Origin: Branchipolynoe longqiensis
Lineage: Eukaryota; Annelida; Polychaeta; Phyllodocida; Polynoidae
Reading direction: 5' to 3'
Assembly: GCA_030323885.1 (NCBI GenBank)
Contig: CM059198.1
Span: 14,360,462 to 14,424,461 of the forward strand
DNA length: 64,000 bases
Shown: in pieces, positions 53,523 through 64,000 of the stretch
How the letters are laid out: every line of letters starts with the position of its first letter
How positions within the stretch are numbered: position 1 is the stretch's first letter
Position numbers and translations under genes: made by a program
The notes under the pieces: generated by a model
Database searches by the model: none
What the model saw: only the letters and a program-made list of their open reading frames with translations
Told to the model about the DNA's origin: nothing

Positions 53523-54228
53523 AATAAAATTAGTACAAGCCCAGTTGAATATGAAATACCGACACAAAAAGACAGGTATACTACACGTTATGGCCGAGTC
53601 ATTCGCCGAAGACAACGACTAGGGATTAATACCTTGACATAATTACGTTGGTTATGACATTTGCATAGTAGTATAAAAATTAGATTGTTGTACTGTATCG
53701 GGTACACATAAAGGAATGTACAACCATGTTAATTACACGAAGTAGATGTAGATGTATAAGTTCAGATTTCGTCATGTATAACATTTCTTTTAGGAAAATG
53801 TGTATGGACTAGAGCATACAAATTGTATTCGTAGATTCGTACGTTACAATATAAGTTATTTGGCAGTGAAATAAAGTTTAACCACGTTGTTGTATTGCAA
53901 CAGAAATTATTTACATAAAATAGACATAAGGTATTGAATAAAAGTATTTATTAATGTTTGTATAGTATTATAGTTCTATACAGATATCAATTTTAATAGA
54001 ATTTTAAGTATTTATAAGATTGGTGTAGTTGTGGTATTTCTTATATTTATTGTATTTATCATAAGTTATAGATTGTAATGTATTCATATATACTGGTGTA
54101 AAAAATCAGGTAGTTATTGCAGGCGTTTAGTATTCTTAGGAGTGATGTAATGGGATATGTAGTATATTAAGTATATGTTATAGTTGTTGTATTTATTGTG
54201 ATTGTATTAAGTAGTTATTGCATAAATC
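53523..54228 (+). other. AT-rich 3' untranslated region of gypsy element 2
   Basis: No frame of note. It has recurrent gtattatag, ttatagatt and gttattgca words and is long for such a small element. Confidence 0.5.
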
Positions 54229-54242
54229 TAATGAAAGGGAGA
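54229..54242 (+). promoter_or_regulatory. polypurine tract of gypsy element 2
   Basis: aatgaaagggaga immediately precedes the 3' LTR. Confidence 0.65.
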
Positions 54243-54363
54243 TGTCATGTATGTAGGTCAACCGGGACATACGGAGAACCAGCTAAGACTGGAATGTAAC
54301 CAGGGACAACTGATGGTAAATAAACGTCAGTCATGAACTCAAGGTGTTGACTCGTATCTTACA
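54243..54363 (+). repeat. 3' LTR of gypsy element 2
   Basis: 121 bp; followed by the atcgg duplication at 54364-54368. Confidence 0.92.
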
Positions 54364-54368
54364 ATCGG

Positions 54369-54720
54369 GGCACCACAGATGAGTTTGCAACTGGTTTTCT
54401 CCATTTCCCCCTGTTCCCCACTGTCCTCTAGGACTTGCCAAACTAACTCTGGACCTTATTAATTCCATGATGTTGTCTTCCCACCTCTTGCTTTGCCTGG
54501 CTTGTTTTCTTCCCGCTTTCACTGTGTCTTGCAAGATGGTTTTGGCCAGACCTGATGAATGGGAAATATGACCATACCACTGCAGTTTGCATCTCTTTCT
54601 GATCGTCATATAGAGGACTCTTTGAAGTATATTCAAGCCGCCATGGGATCTTCATGTAATCTATGTCTGACCTTGACATGGACAATGACATGATAAGTAC
54701 AATTTTACATGCATACATGT
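54369..54720 (-). pseudogene. LINE reverse transcriptase C-terminal tail
   Basis: RKRCKLQWYGHISHSSGLAK, then KAGRKQARQSKRWEDNI and ENQLQTHLW correspond to the C-terminal tail (W-x-GH...R-x-G-R-x-x-x-RWEDNI...) shared by many animal LINE RTs; I place it near RTE-like or related LINEs but cannot fix the clade. Two frames are needed (shift near 54500). The gypsy element 2 insertion lies within its last codons or just after. Confidence 0.7.
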
Positions 54721-54811
54721 AATATTTATGTGTAAATGTGTGTGTATCTATATGTATTTATATGTGTATATGTATATGTATATATGCATGCATGTATACA
54801 TGTACACATAT

Positions 54812-55135
54812 GCCGGACTCGGTGGCTGAATCAGTAGAGCACATGCTTCCCGACCAGAAACTCAGCAATTCGAATCCCAGCGGACTCAAACCGATTACTT
54901 ATCAAATTGATACCTGTCACTATATATCCTGGCACTCGGATAGGAATAGGTTAGGACAATGACTGGTGAGCGCAGTATCAGGATAATGTGACTGTGTGGG
55001 AAATGGTGCCGGCGGTCTGGACTCCCAGAGGGGCAACACCATAAAGGCACCATGGGTATGCGCTGTCACAAGTCGGGACCCGTTCTGATACCTTGTTGAA
55101 TGTTGCTAGGACAGAAGTCAAAACCAAACAAAGTA
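54812..55135 (+). repeat. tRNA-headed SINE, nearly full length
   Basis: The head ggtggctgaatcagtagagc is A-box-like, and gcaattcgaatcccagc is B-box-like 40 bp on. The body includes ggataatgtgactgtgtggg, gactcccagaggggcaac and gtcacaagtcgggacccg. The tail is ttgctaggacagaagtcaaa and aaccaaacaaa. Other copies: 55850-56190 minus, and fragments at 29097, 30780 and 37310. Confidence 0.8.
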
Positions 55136-55184
55136 TATATATATATATTATATATATAGCTGTATACATCTGTACATATATATA

Positions 55185-55798
55185 TATGATGCATAAGCCA
55201 ATATACGAGTATATTATGACCGGAAGCTTCCACCTTCTTCACAGTCCTTATTCCCGTCTCAGTCATCGGAGGCAAGATCCTGAACTGGTCATCTACTGCT
55301 ACCACCTACCCAACCTCAGGTCACCTGGGGCGCCACCTGTATGATCGTGCTTGTGACGTCTCACGACTATCACTCACTGTACCGCTGAAATATGTATATG
55401 TGTGTGTGTATGATGTATAAGAATCATGCAAGTATCAAGGCAGGGAAGGAATGTCCTTATTTATATTAGTATTAACCACTGCTATGCTGTGTACTGCTTT
55501 ATGAGTTATCGACCCACTAAGACCGGTGGTGCCACCACCGGCCCAAACGTTCACCAGTGGCGTGAATATTGTCACTCCTGCACGGGAATTTATATGTGAT
55601 GTATAAGCATGATGCGAGTATAAATGCATGTAAGGGATTATAAGTTTATTTCCTACCCCAAATAGTGATGGGGTGGCTTACTTGATATATGGCCCCCCTC
55701 TAACCACGTGACCGGTGGCTCCACCTCCGCACGCCTCTATCCTGGATGCTACACTGTCACTTGTCTTCCTCATTGTACTGTAGTAAGCATTTATATGT

Positions 55799-55800
<2 letters not shown>
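55185..55800 (+). repeat. three tandem units of a ~200-bp dispersed family
   Basis: Units start atgatgcataagccaatata (55187), tgatgtataagaatcatgca (55409) and tgatgtataagcatgatgcg (55599). They share gagtat-like words after the start and, in at least two, accggtggtgcc...accgg and a cactgtcact-like end. A single copy is at 48260-48440. Type unknown; no tips or box elements are seen. Confidence 0.65.
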
Positions 55801-55830
<30 letters not shown>

Positions 55831-55849
55831 ATTTAGTTTGTTTGTTTGT

Positions 55850-56190
55850 TATTGTTTTACATCCTAGCAACATCTAAGGTCATAGCAGGACAGATACGGA
55901 CTTGTGACACTGCGGACTCATGGCGACTTTATAGTGCTGCCCCACTGGGAGACCAACCTGCCACCACCATGACCCGATATCCCACTCAGTCACATTATCC
56001 TGACACTGAGCCAACAAGTCCTTGCCCTAACCTAATAATGCCGACCGCAAGGCTATGAAGTGACAAGCATCAATTTTTAAGTCATTGGTTTGACTCAACC
56101 AGAGTTTGACTCAACCATGGGTTCGGATCCCCCGATCTCCCAAAATAGGAGACAGATGATCAACTCATTCGGCCACCCCATCTGGTCTAT
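55850..56190 (-). repeat. tRNA-headed SINE, minus copy
   Basis: The body matches 54812-55135 in reverse (ctgccccactgggagacc, cattatcctgacactgagc, catcctagcaacatc). The head is at the right end (gggtggccgaatgagttgat on minus). Confidence 0.78.
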
Positions 56191-56224
56191 ATGCATATAT
56201 AAACATGCATATATATGTATACAC

Positions 56225-57780
56225 AGTTTAATACTAATAATAATATCCTTTACATATTAAACTTTAATATAAGATAACGGAAGGTTTTGCGAAAAACATT
56301 TTCATCTTTTTCGCCAGGTGACTGACACCTGACGTATGGAAACACAAAACAATAATAATTATAATAATAATATCCTTTGCATATTAAATTTTAACATAAG
56401 ATAACGGTTTCCCGCGAGCAACGCGGGTCATATCAAACTGGTTTTGCGGAAAAAAAAAACATTTTCATCTCTTTCGCCAGGTGACTAACACCGGACATAT
56501 GGAAAAGCAAAACAAGTTTAATACTAATAATAATATCCTTTACATATTAAACTTTAATATAAGATAACGGAAGGTTTTGCAAAAAACATTTTCATCTTTT
56601 TCGCCAGGTGACTGACACCTGACGTATGGAAACACAAAACAAGTTTAATTATAATAATAATATCCTTTGCATATTAAATTTTAACATAAGATAACGGTTT
56701 CCCGCGAGCAACGCGGGTCATATCAAACTGGTTTTGCGAAAAAAAAAAAATAAATTCATCTCTTTCGCCAGGTGACTAACACCGGACATATGGAAAAGCA
56801 AAACAAGTTTAATACTAATAATAATATCCTTTGCATATTAAATTTTAACATAAGATAACGGTTTCCCGCGAGCAACGCGGGTCATATCAAACTGGTTTTG
56901 TGGAAAAAAAAACATTTTCATCTCTTTCGCCAGGTGACTAACACCGGATATATGGAAAAGCAAAACAAGTTTAATTATAATAATAATATCCTTTGCATAT
57001 TAAACTTTAATATAAGATAACGGAAGGTTTTGCGAAAAACATTTTCATCTTTTTCGCCAGGTGACTGACACCTGACGTATGGAAACACAAAACAATAATA
57101 ATTATAATAATAATATCCTTTGCATATTAAATTTTAACATAAGATAACGGTTTCCCGCGAGCAACACGGGTCATATCAAACTGGTTTTGCGAAAAAGAAA
57201 AACATGTTCATCTCTTTCGCCAGGTGACTAACACCGGACATATGGAAAAGCAAAACAAGTTTAATACTAATAATAATATCCTTTACATATTAAACTTTAA
57301 TATATGATAACGGAAGGTTTTGCGAAAAAACATTTTCATCTTTTTCGCCAGGTGACTGACACCTGACGTATGGAAACACAAAACAATAATAATTATAATA
57401 ATAATATCCTTTGCATATTAAATTTTAACATAAGATAACGGTTTCCCGTGAGCAACGCGGGTCATATCAAACTGGTTTTGCGAGGAGAAAAAAAAACATT
57501 TTCATCTTTTTCGCCAGGTGACTGACACCTGACGTATGGAAACACAAAACAATAATAATTATAATAATAATATCCTTTACATATTAAACTTCAATATAAA
57601 ATAACGGAAGGTATTGCGAATAACATTTTCATCTTTTTCGCCAGGTGACTGACAACTGACATATGAAAACACAAAACAAGTTTAATACTAATGATAAAAG
57701 CCTTTACATATTCAATTTTAACATAAAATAAAGACTTCCCGCGAGCAACGCGGGTGATATTAAAATTGGACATGGTACAG
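56225..57780 (+). repeat. compound satellite with two alternating unit types
   Basis: About eleven units. Type P (~125 bp) has ataagataacggaaggtttt and ggtgactgacacctgacgta; type Q (~160 bp) has gataacggtttcccgcgagc, aacgcgggtcatatc and ggtgactaacaccggacat. The order is P Q P Q Q P Q P Q/P P Q. The Q/P unit near 57386-57545 has a Q front and a P back, so it is a recombinant. The Q units carry a GC stem cccgcgagcaacgcggg. Both types share ttcgccaggtgactaacacc-like cores. Confidence 0.92.
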
Positions 57781-57842
57781 GGAAATCCAATCCGGATGGC
57801 GATGATACTGTTACGTCGTCTATGCTAACATGTGAGGATGGG

Positions 57843-57972
57843 TTAAAACCACACCAGTTTACGGTATGTCTCTGTAGCCAACCGGCCTAGTGTCACTAGC
57901 TTGTCATTGAGTGACAGATTCTCGGTTGCTGCAGTGTCGTACAGCTCAACCGTCATCGTCCCAGGTATGATG
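57843..57972 (-). pseudogene. exon-like segment, copy 1 (possible Tudor-protein last exon)
   Basis: On minus, a T-run and AG (ttttttttag) precede an open stretch of 42 codons: IIPGTMTVELYDTAATENLS, then LNDKLVTLGRLATETYRK and a TAA. The same length and frame occur in copy 2 at 58102-58231, which suggests former coding constraint. The VELYDT...INDKLV-like pattern reminds me of the spacer that follows Tudor domains in TDRD proteins, but this is weak. No upstream exons are found. Confidence 0.4.
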
Positions 57973-58101
57973 CTAAAAAAAAATAAAGAGTATATAAATA
58001 AATATAAATTATAACAAGGATAACAATATAAAAAAAAAACTAAAAAAAACCTTCCTATTTCAAATTTTCATATAAAGACACGGCTTCCGTAGGAGGGCGG
58101 G

Positions 58102-58231
58102 TTAAAACCACACCAGTTTACAGAATGTCAATGTAACCGACCAGCCCAGTGTCACTAGCTTGTCAATGAGCGACACACTCTCGGTTGCTGCAGTGTCGTA
58201 CAGCTGAACCGTCATCAGCCCTGGTATGGTG
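58102..58231 (-). pseudogene. exon-like segment, copy 2
   Basis: 130 nt, the same length as copy 1, with acceptor-like cttccctag before it and the same stop position. The product reads TIPGLMTVQLYDTAATESVS and ends CKLVWF. It differs from copy 1 at about a dozen residues without indels. A third remnant of the stop region (ggtttaaaaccatacaggta) is at about 58349. Confidence 0.4.
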
Positions 58232-58234
58232 CTA

Positions 58235-59870
58235 GGGAAGCAAAGAAATAATAATAATAACAATAATAATAATAAGAAGCCTTTATGTATCGGATTTCCA
58301 TATAAAATCAAGGGTTACCTCGCCTCGTCTACGCTAAAATACGAGGGTGGTTTAAAACCATACAGGTATACAGGCTTTCTTTGAAACCCTTACATATCAG
58401 ATTCTAATATGAAAATTACGGTTCCCCGCCAGTTCTCTGTGTATAGGATTGTGTACGCAAAGTTTCGTGCACTCTCTTTCAATGGCTTATGTTATCCAAC
58501 ATTCACGAACGACATCGCAATGCATAGGTGTATATGCACAAAGTTTGTGCACCCCCTCTTCAATGGCTCCTGTTGTCCAAAATTCACAGACGTCAGCCGG
58601 CTTCCAGCGGGCTTGCATGTGATACGTAAAATTAGTTGGACTAAACAAAGTACATATCATAAAACTCCTTTCAAACTATATAGGTGCGTGTAAACGCGTT
58701 CACCATTAAAAAGAAAAAAAACGTGTGTGTCTCACTGGTTATACAATTTGAAAAATAAGGTCTGATAGTCAGAATATTAATTCCATGTGGGAGAGGAATT
58801 TGGTTGAATGTCAATCTTGAGTGTCAGTTAGGTGTGTGACACACGGTTCCCCGTGAAAGTCGCAAACATAAATTACGGCCATTCAATAAAACAGCAGCAA
58901 GTAGGTTCGTACCAAACGGCTATGCCCGCGATTAGGGATATCGCAACGTCCAGTGCTATATTATTCGCGGTACAGCGAACCACTAAGTAGTACCATCGTA
59001 GAACCCCGTATTATCGGGTGATAAAAGGTTGACGAAATTTTGATATTTCAACTTTAATCTACCAGCATAGTTCAAAGATGGAACTCAGCAACGATTTTGG
59101 GTTATGTCATCTATTATATTCCAAAGCGGATTGTATTATAAAAACTAGTATCCACATTAACCAATTAAAACGACATTCTTTCCGGTTTATTCGTGGAATA
59201 TTCCTGGTGTAGAGGGATGTGGGCAGCGGCCCACCGGATTATGCCTTTTGCCCGTCCTTTGACGTTAACGGCAGTCGCTCCACAGGTCCTGGCCTGTCTG
59301 GCCCCAATCCGCCAGGCAGCTTAGCTGGCGAGAAACAGGGAGCACTGCACAAAAACCCAACAGCCCTGTGATGATCTCCTTCTGAGACGGCGGGTATCTC
59401 CTAAGAGCGTGGATCAGGTACCACTAGTCCCGCTAGGACCTAATTTCAGGTACCCGCAACAGCCTATTATTTTTCTGGTAATGTAGATTTTTTACGGGTT
59501 CGTCCCGATCCATTACCAGGTGTTGGCCGCTCCGAAACCGGGACATCACTTGCAATTGATATGTGTGTTTCTCCATATTAGCGGGCTTTTCTTCAGTTGC
59601 GTGTTGATTACCGCATCTATTGTTTGGCATTTGGCTCTCCCAAGAAAAGAAAAAAGCGGCCCGCTCCTCCCTCAGATTATCAACTGTTGTGTACGGTAAG
59701 TAAGACCACGGCCGGGCGCCCCCCCGGTCCGTGTGTTGGCACCATATTGGGTCCATACCTACACTGCTAACCGGTGATAACCACCATACCAAAATGTGAA
59801 TTTCCGCGAATGCTCCGGAATTTTACTGCGGTGACCCGTTTTCATTTGCGCTTGTTGCCCACTACTAAAT
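58235..59870. other. diverged satellite-related and unrecognised sequence
   Basis: 58275-58450 holds weak monomer-like words (cttacatatcagattctaat, acggttccccgcc). Beyond 58700 nothing is recognised. A minus frame at 59433-59792 has no known motif. Confidence 0.4.
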
Positions 59871-59877
59871 TGGGAAA

Positions 59878-60155
59878 ATATTAGGCCGCAATAGGCGGCT
59901 CACCCACCGCGTTGGGATTAATAGATTGCAATTTAAAATCATAAAACAAAAATTTAACTTAAATTAGGCTGGGTTTCGGCAAGCATTAACCCACTAAGTA
60001 TCCAAAATTAAAAATTTAAAAATTTAAAAATTTTAACATCTCTTAGGCCGATCCTCGGCGGGTATTAAACTATTAAAATTGGTGTTTTTGGGTGATTTTA
60101 TTCGTACAGTAAACTTCTTTAGGATATATTAAGCCGTCTTTAGGCAGGTAACAAA
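59878..60155 (+). repeat. four diverged ~80-bp tandem units with aggccg...ggcgg cores
   Basis: ttaggccgcaataggcggct (59881), ttaggctgggtttcggca (59964), cttaggccgatcctcggcgg (60043) and aagccgtctttaggcaggta (60131) each precede an aacc/aaac-ATTAA block. Each core can form a short stem. Confidence 0.6.
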
Positions 60156-60860
60156 CCATTAACCAAGGTTTAAATTCCAGATCAACAAACTGTTACTGTC
60201 TGGTTTAGTTAACCATGGCAGGGCACCCCCCCCCCCAGACAACTGTGTAATCCAAATAGTTCTCTTGAATTCTTAGAGCGAAGACAACCCGCAGCTCGTT
60301 GCAACATTGCACGAGTTGCCGGAGGTCCGTATTTTCTTCTCCATCTTGATCTTTCTTAAATTTCCATAATATTTCGCCCTTTCCCATGTGCAACTCCCCC
60401 TTATTGCCTTATGTTATTCGTCGTATTATAATTGTTATATGCTATGGTATGGTAGGTCTCCGTATAAAACTTAATGTAACAGTATTATGAGTCATTGACT
60501 GTGGTCGATCGCGGTCCAACTTGGTCGGTAGCCAGGGGTCGACTGGGTATGTAGGATCGGGAAATTACGGGGCACGGGAAATTTCTAGGTAGTTCTTCCA
60601 GGGCCATGGGGGGCACCAACTAGTCCGGGTACTAACAGGGGGGGGGCCGAGAAATAACTAGCTTCATCGTTGGAACTGGCTAACGTTATTTCCTTCCCCT
60701 GGGGAAGATAAGAAATAAATGGTTTCAACCCTGGAAATGGCCACGTTATTTTCTTCCATTGGTCGCTAGTTGGAGTAGAAGATACCGATTAATTTGCCCG
60801 TAAGATTAGGACTACCCAGTTTGACAGGCTCCGACAGAGTCGGCCCGCGAGTTGAAAGGC
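60156..60860. other. unrecognised interval
   Basis: A C-run at 60228-60236 and a G-run at 60639-60647. Near-duplicate phrases 'gttatttccttcccctgg' and 'gttattttcttccattgg' lie about 65 bp apart (60684, 60747). No gene is supported. Confidence 0.4.
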
Positions 60861-61190
60861 TTGCGTAGGTACGCATGGTATAAATACTCATTAAACATCT
60901 TGGACGGACAATGTAAATGTCGTTTGGTACAACCCTCACGGGAGAAAGTATAACCCATAGATTCATCACACTTCCGTGCCTACGGTTCTTATAGTATTAA
61001 ACGTCTCCTACTCAGGATATGTAAATGTCGTTTAGTACGACCTTTTCAGGTATATGTGTGGCCCGTAAATTAATTGCACTTGCGTGCGTACGTTTGTAAA
61101 AAGAGTCACTACACCTTTTGAACAGATAATATGAATGTCGTTTAGTACGACCTTGTTAGGTATAACGGACGACCGCATATAGTCACTTGG
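60860..61190 (+). repeat. three tandem ~112-bp units (gtaaatgtcgtttagtacga)
   Basis: Cores at about 60910, 61019 and 61130: aatgtcgttt(g/a)gtac(a/g)acc, each followed by a gcgta/ccgtgcctacg-type stretch and a tta-rich spacer. Confidence 0.78.
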
Positions 61191-61424
61191 ACACGGTCGA
61201 TATATAAAGTAAATATCATTATTCATTTAGCGTAGTCCCACCGTGTCTAAGTAGAGCACTCCTGCCAAATGTCCTACTTGTTGTATAGTTTAGACGGCAC
61301 GGTGGGGAAACAACTGTTAGATAGTGGATGGCCCCTTGCACCGAGTTGCAGGTGTAATTGTTAATATTAAGTCGTTACCCGAGCTCACGGCTCCCTGCTA
61401 TATACATAGCGAATAATTATTCTA

Positions 61425-61605
61425 AAAAAAAAAAAAATGGTGGTGTGAGAACATAAAAAGAAAATATACTACACACCTATCGGTGCACCAAAAGAAAAAA
61501 AGCTAAAAAAAATGGTGTGAAATAAAAAAAAAAAAAAAAAAATACTACACACCTATAGGTGCACCAGAATATAATACTAAAAAAAAAAAAAAATAATGGA
61601 ATATT
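61425..61605 (+). repeat. two tandem units with A-runs and actacacacctat(c/a)ggtgcacca
   Basis: Units of about 80 bp (61437 and 61513), each tggtgtga, an A-rich run, then actacacacctat and ggtgcacca. They are separated and followed by poly-A. Confidence 0.75.
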
Positions 61606-61966
61606 TAATGATGAGCTGTATACCCTCGTAGGGCCGAATACATGCTGAATTTATTCCATTATAAAAATACCATCTCAGCTCTTAAAGCTATATCAGTAAT
61701 TTCATCGCTTAACTAATCGGTACCAAATTTCACTATATTACTAGTCATAATAAAACAAGATGTACAAGACACGGATAAAAATTCTTTTATTCGTGTAATA
61801 AATTATGTCAATACTATGTGGCCAGGTTCCTGGTCGTTTCTTTCCAGGTTAAATACACAACGAGAAGTCAAGGTTATATACGGGCCCTGCCTCCGGCACT
61901 GCTTGCAGGACGCCGGGCTGATTCATGGGGTAATTTTATTTCTTTTGCTACATCCGCAGACCGTTG

Positions 61967-62044
61967 TAGTCGCGCCCACTTTGCCTTTGTTAGACGAACA
62001 TCAATACTTGCTGTTCGTCTGGGGGAGCAGTGAAGTGGGCGAGA
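61967..62044. repeat. 78-nt two-part hairpin
   Basis: The outer arms gtcgcgcccactt and aagtgggcgagac pair with one mismatch. The inner arms agacgaac and gttcgtct pair around a loop. An isolated CpG-rich structure; function unknown. Confidence 0.6.
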
Positions 62045-63235
62045 CTGCCAGCTGGTGGCATTCACGGGCGTGCGCCGATTAACCCGTATTTGGAAATACG
62101 GGCTACTCGCCATGGCAGACCAGGAATGCCCAAACATTCACGGGCGACGGGGTTTCCGGCCGTAAAGCGTTGCTAGGAGACGCGAATTGCGACTCGCCTG
62201 GCAACGAAAGGAGGTCGGGCGTTCGGGGCCAGACCGATCAGACGTACTTTATGACGCTCTGATGTTTTAGCCGAGATTTAGGCCTATTTTATCCAAATTC
62301 CAAAGTTGTTTGACATTAAACTGTAGGGGAAGGGTTTGCAACATGTTTCTACACTATGTACGTTACTCGAATGTTAGTTTGGCTAAGAATAAACAAAGCC
62401 GTGAGCTCTTGGAAAAGTAAATTGGAACGTTCCTTGCATTCTTTACTGTCCTCCAGTTTTCTATGGAGTAAACCACTATGGTCGAATCTAACATTGGAAT
62501 ACTTTATATATATAATTAAGGGCCTTGAGCCTAACTAGGCCTTATGCAGCTACTTAGCCCATCTGCGGGGAGATTGGAACAGACATATTAACAGAATTAA
62601 CGTATAGATCTTCTTGGCTAAAATAAGACATTAACATAGGCTGATTATCAATGACAGTAGCAGAGACACTAGCGCCTCTGCTTAGTTCTGGATCAATTCA
62701 AACATATTAAATACACCGTAAGGCGAGTAGACCAGCCAGTAGTTGAAACAATTAAATAATCGCTTTATAATAACATATACGTGCGGTGGCACACCTCCGT
62801 ATTTAGGTGATACTCTGGCTGGCCGACTTTAGCCCGAGAAGTACACCGACAGACACGGACTACCTGCAGGCGGGACGAGGGGCAGCAGCGGCCCGTGGCC
62901 GGCCCGAGAAATTCACATGGAAATAATTATATAAATTAACACGTAGGGTAGCCTTAAGCGGGGGCGAAGAAAGCCCGACGGTTAAACATGTATATATATA
63001 TTTATATACATATGTGCATGTGGGTGAGGTCTGCTCACCGTCCACGTCCAACACAAAGCTGGCAGGCAGTCCCATCCATGCGCGATCTGCCATGCAAGGT
63101 GCATATATGTGTTGGCATTCTGCTCAGTCTAGTTGGCACTCTAATTACAACCACTACCTCTCCCGACCCATCCCCTCTTGAGTTGTTGCAGTACGTAAAC
63201 TGACCTCAAGTGCATGCAGGAGTGGCAGGAAGAGC
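62045..63235. other. unrecognised interval
   Basis: A short stem acccgtatttggaaatacgg at about 62082 and a tatatatata tract near 62990. I see no gene. Confidence 0.4.
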
Positions 63236-63239
63236 ACCC

Positions 63240-64000
63240 TCGGAACACAGACAGCTATAAAGAACACACACATACACACACAACACCACACACAACACCA
63301 CACACACCTGCACACACAACGCCACCCACACATACACACACTTCCACACATATACAGACAACTCCACACACACAACACCACCCACACATACCCACAACTG
63401 CACACACATACACCCAACACCACACACACAACACAACATTCACACACACAACACCACAGACATATACTCAACACCACACAGACAACACCACACACGCAAC
63501 ACCGCCCACACATACACACAACTCCACACACACAACACCACACTCAGATACACAGACAACACCACACATACACTCAACACCACACACACAACACCACACA
63601 CACCTGCACACAAGGTCACCCACAAATACACACAACTCCACACACATACACACAAAACCACACACATACACTCAACACCTCACACACAATACCACACACA
63701 CAACACCACACTCACATATGCAAACAACACCACACATGTACACTCAACACCACACACACAACACCACACACACCTGCACACACAAGAACACACTCACCTG
63801 CACACACAACACCACACACAGCGACACACACACCTCCACACAATGCCACCCACACATGCACACAACTCCACACACATACACACAATACTGCACACACAAC
63901 ACCACACTCATATACACACACAGCACGACACACATATACTCAACACCACACGCACAAACCCACACACACCTTCAAACACAACAACACACACACCTGCACT
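63240..64000 (+). repeat. AC-rich simple repeat with longer-period order
   Basis: Nearly pure A/C with phrases acacacctgcacacacaaca, acaactccacacacacaaca and atacactcaacacc returning at several longer intervals. It runs to the window end. Cys/Val frames on minus are artefacts. Confidence 0.9.

Larger units (their letters stand above)
49614..54363 (+). mobile_element. Ty3/gypsy LTR retrotransposon 2, short LTRs, 5-bp target duplication
   Basis: The LTRs are 127 bp (49614-49740) and 121 bp (54243-54363), starting TGT and ending ACA. The flanks atcgg (49609-49613) and atcgg (54364-54368) are a 5-bp duplication. It has a primer-binding-like site, gag, protease, RT, RNase H, integrase and a polypurine tract, all in order. 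Only a handful of frameshifts and two or three stops break it. The gag and pol match the 18.4-kb element, so both are one lineage. Confidence 0.93.

Noticed and set aside
54812..54890. tRNA gene
   Set aside because: A and B boxes are present, but the cloverleaf arms do not pair and the sequence continues into a repeated SINE body.
59433..59792. 119-codon minus frame as a gene
   Set aside because: No domain, no paralog in the window and no supporting codon pattern that I could judge by eye.
63154..63965. Cys/Val-rich minus frames that look like membrane proteins
   Set aside because: Translations of the AC-rich repeat.

Overview
The window is a repeat-dense stretch of an animal nuclear genome, most likely a mollusc. 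It contains no intact host gene that I can support. The mollusc call rests on family recognition from memory. A tRNA-headed SINE at 33.67 kb carries a body I associate with bivalve and gastropod genomes. A second SINE tail at 45.6 kb has the 'catcggctattgg' block typical of the same group. The mix of Ngaro/DIRS-type tyrosine-recombinase elements, RNase H-bearing LINEs, CR1/L2-like LINEs and Ty3/gypsy elements also fits an invertebrate. Almost every retroelement reading frame is broken by stops or frameshifts. Coordinates 12793-13284 are an assembly gap.

Layout. 1-5026: a tyrosine-recombinase (YR) retroelement on the minus strand, running gag, RT/RNase H, YR. 5027-7620: a plus-strand RNase H-bearing LINE with a CR1-like LINE tail inserted in it. 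9258-26896: a plus-strand Ngaro-like YR retroelement with split direct repeats A1, B1, A2, B2. Three things are nested in it: a TGTAAA...TTTACA-ended insertion (11030-17279) that itself holds a foldback element of about 4 kb; a Ty3/gypsy element (18440-22840) with a 5-bp target duplication inside the RNase H frame; and a Harbinger-like TIR element (24457-26615) with a TAA duplication, whose interior is a giant inverted microsatellite. 27.3-33.6 kb: degenerate repeat copies, a 23-bp minisatellite and long G/T-rich simple repeats. 33.6-38.9 kb: SINEs, a LINE inserted into a SINE with a 15-bp duplication, and a solo terminal repeat with a 4-bp duplication. 38.87-42.36 kb: a nearly full-length CR1/L2-like LINE on minus. 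44.9-45.5 kb: an ORF with a NADAR (DUF1768) C-terminal half on minus. 46.5-48.1 kb: head-to-head LINE fragments ending in a 52-bp palindrome. 49614-54363: a second Ty3/gypsy element with very short LTRs, lodged in the 3' end of another LINE. 54.8-58.4 kb: SINEs, a tandem 200-bp family, a compound satellite and two exon-like segments. 58.4-63.2 kb: mostly unrecognised sequence with short tandem repeats. 63.24-64 kb: an AC-rich simple repeat.

The genes do not form a host pathway. They are the replication genes (Gag, protease, RT, RNase H, integrase or tyrosine recombinase, endonuclease) of at least five retroelement lineages. The value of the window is its stratigraphy: nested insertions with readable target duplications, plus several inverted-repeat structures not explained by ordinary transposon classes.
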